From: JASHPR01 sp963844655
Lineage (GTDB): Bacteria; Actinomycetota; Actinomycetes; Streptosporangiales; Streptosporangiaceae
Length of the DNA stretch: 64,000 nucleotides
Assembly (NCBI GenBank): GCA_963844655.1
Contig: CAWJPA010000009.1
Location: forward strand, 434,001 to 498,000
Direction: 5' to 3'
Position numbers and translations under genes: made by a program. Numbering within the stretch: position 1 is the first letter of the stretch; each line of letters starts with the position of its first letter. Under the pieces are notes generated by a model. It ran no database searches and was not told the origin of the DNA. It was given only the letters and a program-made list of their open reading frames with translations. Of the stretch, positions 61,371-64,000 are shown one piece after another.

Positions 61371-61510
61371 AGATCGATAGCCTGTTTAGCGCTGGCATTC
61401 GCCACGGTCGTGGAACCGGATACCAGCGGGTGAGCAGAAGCAGTTGAGGACGCGTTTCGCGATATGAGAGTCTCATGGGACTGCATTAACGTCCGACCCC
61501 AGGGGAACGC

Positions 61511-61996
61511 GTGCAGCCGGTTGACCAGGCGTCCAGGGCTATCGAGTCGGGGACGCTCATGCAGAAGGCGATCCCGCCGCGGCTTGTCGAGCCGTATCTG
61601 ACGGGTCGCCGTGCGGTCATAGCTGGGTTCGTCTACCGAGTGCAAGACTGTTCCTTCGCTAACCCGGCCGATTACTTTGAGGTGCTGGACCTGGGCTATG
61701 ACGGCTCGGACTTCGGTCCGAATCTCTCGGAGGTGTACGTCTTGCGCTGGAGCGCGGTGGGCCCGGAATCCTACAAGGTTCCATACTCCGCCGAGCGGGG
61801 CGGTGACTGGTCCGCCAAGCCGCCGTTCACCGGAAACGGTTACACCTCTTCCAGATCGCACCTGGTCGCCGAGTTCTACCTGGACCCGATACCGGTTCCG
61901 GTCGGTGCCGAGATTTACCGGATCACTCCCGGCGGGTCCGACTTCATCGCCAGGTTCGACGGGCAGGTGTGGCTACGCCCGGTAGGGACGAGCTGA
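61511..61996 (+). CDS. Hypothetical protein, no family recognised
   Basis: 161 residues, GTG start with AGGGGAA upstream. No signal peptide or membrane segment. It contains YRVQDCSFANPADYFEVLDLGYDGS, EVYVLRWSA and a C-terminal VPVGAEIYRITPGGSDFIARFDGQVWLRPVG, which read as a compact beta-rich fold. It ends three bases before the next gene, so the two are an operon. Confidence 0.75.
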   Translation: MQPVDQASRAIESGTLMQKAIPPRLVEPYLTGRRAVIAGFVYRVQDCSFANPADYFEVLDLGYDGSDFGPNLSEVYVLRWSAVGPESYKVPYSAERGGDWSAKPPFTGNGYTSSRSHLVAEFYLDPIPVPVGAEIYRITPGGSDFIARFDGQVWLRPVGTS

Positions 61997-61999
61997 GCA

Positions 62000-64000
62000 A
62001 TGCGCTACCGGCTGATGGCTACTTACCGTGGTGTCCCCTACGAGGCGGGCATCGGCCCCACGGAAAGCGAAGTTGTGCTCTTTGCGGCCTGCCCGCCCCC
62101 TGAGGAGCTTGGCTTCGAGCCCGCCACCGGGCATTGGCGCAAGCAGCTGGGCATTGAGGACGTGCAGGCCCTGTGGGAATCCCGGCCGATGGGCACGTTC
62201 CGCGGGGCCCGCTGCATTGTGCTCGACGACATGGGCGACCGGCTGCATATTGCCTACCTGGGCCACGATGCTTACCAAGCGGAGCAGCTCGGTTACTGGC
62301 AGGTGGATCGCGGCGTATTCGAGCTGGTAACACCGCGTGATGAGGTCAAGGAAATCGTCGAGGAACGCGTCGACTATCCGCAGCGATCCGGGGGCGCCCC
62401 GAGTGCAGGCGCAATGGGCGACGCCGCGGGTGGAGTGACTGGTACCGCAGGTGCCGGGACTGGCGCCGCGAGTGCCGGGACGGGTGCCGCAGGCACCGGG
62501 ACAGGCGCCTCAGGTACCGGAACGGGCGCCGCGGGTGCCGGGCCCGGTGCCACGGGAGACGGCAGGAGTGCACGGGCCGACGCGGCCGCCATGACGGCCG
62601 GGGCCAGCGCGGCGGCCGCCCTGACGGGGGACCGTCCGGGCCCGGGACCCGCACGTTCGGGCACCGGGGCCAACGGGGTTCCAGAGGCGCGTTTCTCCCC
62701 CGGGACCGACGCGGCCGCGGAGAGCCGGTTCTCCAGCAGGGCCGACACCGCGGGTGAGACGCGCTTCTCCACCGGAGCCGGCATACCCGGCGGCTCCCGC
62801 CCCGCCGCTGGCGCCAGTGCCGCCGCGGCGGCCGGCGACCCCGCCGCGGGCAACCGTTTTCCGGCCGAGGCCGAGACGGCCCGATTCTCGGCGGGAGGTG
62901 GCGCGCCGGGCGGAGCCCGCCCCGCGACGCGTTCGGGTGCGGCGGGCGGAACGCGCTCCGCCGCAGGACCCGGCGCCCGGCCGGCCACCAGGGCTGGCGC
63001 GCCGGGGCGGACCCGGTCCGACGCCGCGCCGAACCCATCTGCCGGAGCCGGTCCGGCCGCGGTGCCCGGTCCCGCGGATTTCGCCTCCGACTCGTTCGAT
63101 AGCACTTCCCGCTCGTTCGACAGCCGGGGGGATGACACGGCCACACGCGACCTGGCTGTGATCCCGCCCAGCAGGGAAGCCCCCCTGCCGCTCGAAGCGG
63201 CCGCCCGCGCCGCCTCTGCCCGGAGCCAGAAGGCCCAGCGGGCCGGCCGCCAGGCCCAGCCCTCCGGCGTGGACCCAGCCCAGATGCCGGGCCCGAACCC
63301 GGCCCAGCCCTCCGGCGTGGACCCAGCCCAGATGTCCGGCCCGCACTCGGGCCAGCCCCCCTCCCTGGACCCGGCCCAGGTGCCTGGCCCGCACCCGGCC
63401 CAGCCCAGCACCCTGGACCCGGCCCAGATGTCCGGCCCGCACCCGACTCAGCCACCCAGCCAGTCTCAGCGGCCGAACATGCGCCAGGCGCAGCCCGCCA
63501 ACCTGGCCGCAGCGCCCGGCCTGCCGCAGACCCCGCCCGCCAACCATCAGGGCCAGCTGCCCCATCCGCACCAGGCTCAGGCGGCCAGCTCGCCGGTTCA
63601 GCCGGCAGATCTGCACCAATCTCAGCCGCCGAATTTCTCACCAGCTCAGCTGCCAAATCTGCCCCCCGGCCAGCCGCCGAACCTGGCCCCGCCCCAGCTG
63701 CCGAACCTGCCGCAGGCGCCGTCTCCCGGCCTGCAGCCCGCCCCGCCCGCCACCCAGGAAACCGAGCCGCCGCCGTCGCGGCGCAGGCGTTCGGCACAGC
63801 GGAGGCTGGCCACGGAGCGGATCTTCTCGGAGCTAGCCGGGCTGGCGGCGATCCCGCCGAGCGCCTATGCGGTGGGCGAAGAGGTTGACGGAGCCATGTG
63901 CCTGATACAGACCGCGGACGGGTTCGAGGTATTCAACGCCGCCGCCGGGGCCAGGCACGAGATACGCCTGTTCGACGACGAAGAGTCGGCTTACTTCTAC
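62000..64000 (+). CDS. Large Ala/Gly/Pro-rich protein of unknown function, runs off the window
   Basis: 667 codons without stop. ATG three bases after the previous stop. The first 125 residues are folded-looking (MRYRLMATYRGVPYEAGIG; ESRPMGTFRGARCIVLDDMGDRLHIAYLGHDAYQ). About 450 residues of low complexity follow: first GTGAASAG-type, then Pro/Gln-rich with a four-unit 48-bp repeat. The last 50 visible residues (LATERIFSELAGLAAIPPSAYAVGEEVDGAMCLIQTADGFEVF, motif starts only) begin a second domain that continues past the edge. The two-domain plus long linker layout resembles some actinobacterial secreted or toxin-related proteins, but I cannot name a family. Confidence 0.75.
   Translation, partial: MRYRLMATYRGVPYEAGIGPTESEVVLFAACPPPEELGFEPATGHWRKQLGIEDVQALWESRPMGTFRGARCIVLDDMGDRLHIAYLGHDAYQAEQLGYWQVDRGVFELVTPRDEVKEIVEERVDYPQRSGGAPSAGAMGDAAGGVTGTAGAGTGAASAGTGAAGTGTGASGTGTGAAGAGPGATGDGRSARADAAAMTAGASAAAALTGDRPGPGPARSGTGANGVPEARFSPGTDAAAESRFSSRADTAGETRFSTGAGIPGGSRPAAGASAAAAAGDPAAGNRFPAEAETARFSAGGGAPGGARPATRSGAAGGTRSAAGPGARPATRAGAPGRTRSDAAPNPSAGAGPAAVPGPADFASDSFDSTSRSFDSRGDDTATRDLAVIPPSREAPLPLEAAARAASARSQKAQRAGRQAQPSGVDPAQMPGPNPAQPSGVDPAQMSGPHSGQPPSLDPAQVPGPHPAQPSTLDPAQMSGPHPTQPPSQSQRPNMRQAQPANLAAAPGLPQTPPANHQGQLPHPHQAQAASSPVQPADLHQSQPPNFSPAQLPNLPPGQPPNLAPPQLPNLPQAPSPGLQPAPPATQETEPPPSRRRRSAQRRLATERIFSELAGLAAIPPSAYAVGEEVDGAMCLIQTADGFEVFNAAAGARHEIRLFDDEESAYFY
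63257..63448. repeat. 48-bp in-frame repeat (4 units)
   Basis: A 16-residue unit (QPSGVDPAQMPGPNPA and variants) repeats four times. The first two units are nearly identical in DNA, the later two more diverged, pointing to recent duplication inside an older array. Confidence 0.8.

Noticed and set aside
61371..61510. tRNA or small RNA between the SseB-like gene and the next gene
   Set aside because: No cloverleaf or T-loop motif; probably the divergent promoter only.
62000..64000. Minus-strand frames opposite the last gene (62346-63797 and others)
   Set aside because: Antisense to the low-complexity linker; no folded segment or start signal.

Overview
The window is high-GC DNA with dense, mostly operonic genes, abundant GTG starts and stop/start overlaps of the GTGA/ATGA kind. 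Gene content (DivIVA/Wag31, SepF, DUF3040, F420-dependent LLM oxidoreductase, the mraZ-to-ftsZ cluster, an ileS T-box leader, MurE with a DNPR motif for meso-diaminopimelate) points to a filamentous or rod-shaped member of the Actinomycetota. I would guess near Streptosporangiales, but cannot fix the genus.

Layout. 1-5.4 kb is accessory: a GNAT acetyltransferase, a STAND NTPase fused through a membrane segment to two PASTA domains, a frameshifted MFS transporter, and a tyrosine-recombinase-like protein lacking catalytic residues, with short repeated motifs upstream. 5.4-7.4 kb (minus) holds a pseudouridine synthase, lspA and a DksA/TraR zinc-finger protein. 7.5-11.2 kb is ileS behind a T-box. 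11.2-16.6 kb (plus) holds a NarL-type two-component system, an ABC exporter pair and a MerR-VOC fusion regulator. 16.6-39.1 kb (minus) is the division and cell-wall cluster: mraZ, rsmH, ftsL-like, ftsI, murE, murF, mraY, murD, ftsW, murG, murC, ftsQ, ftsZ, pgeF, yggS-like, sepF, yggT, divIVA, and a very long Pro/Glu-rich membrane protein. 39.5-44.6 kb (plus) is a moxR-DUF58-transglutaminase operon that diverges from mraZ. 44.6-48.8 kb (minus) holds DUF3040, dinB, nusB, efp and an M24 peptidase.

48.8-60.5 kb is the most unusual stretch. The usual actinobacterial order aroC-aroK-aroB-aroQ-(pepQ)-efp-nusB is present but interrupted between aroQ and the peptidase. The interruption holds a TetR regulator, an F420/LLM oxidoreductase, a TIM-barrel isomerase/epimerase-type protein, a complete single-ATPase sugar-type ABC importer, a zinc dehydrogenase and an extra fused shikimate kinase-dehydroquinate synthase. 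The stand-alone aroB is frameshifted, and the fused copy has Asp where the third zinc-binding His is expected. 60.5-64 kb holds an SseB-family protein and two proteins I do not recognise; the last one, rich in Ala/Gly/Pro, runs off the window.

Three genes (MFS, murC, aroB) each carry a single-base frameshift. Because murC is essential and no second copy is visible, sequence error is the first explanation to exclude. Regulatory signals I can support are the ileS T-box, a pair of 16-bp palindromes that look like operators of the NarL-type regulator, a 10-bp-periodic MraZ-box array between mraZ and moxR, a dyad upstream of ftsZ, two terminator-like hairpins, and two tandem nine-codon mini-ORFs coupled to the murG start.
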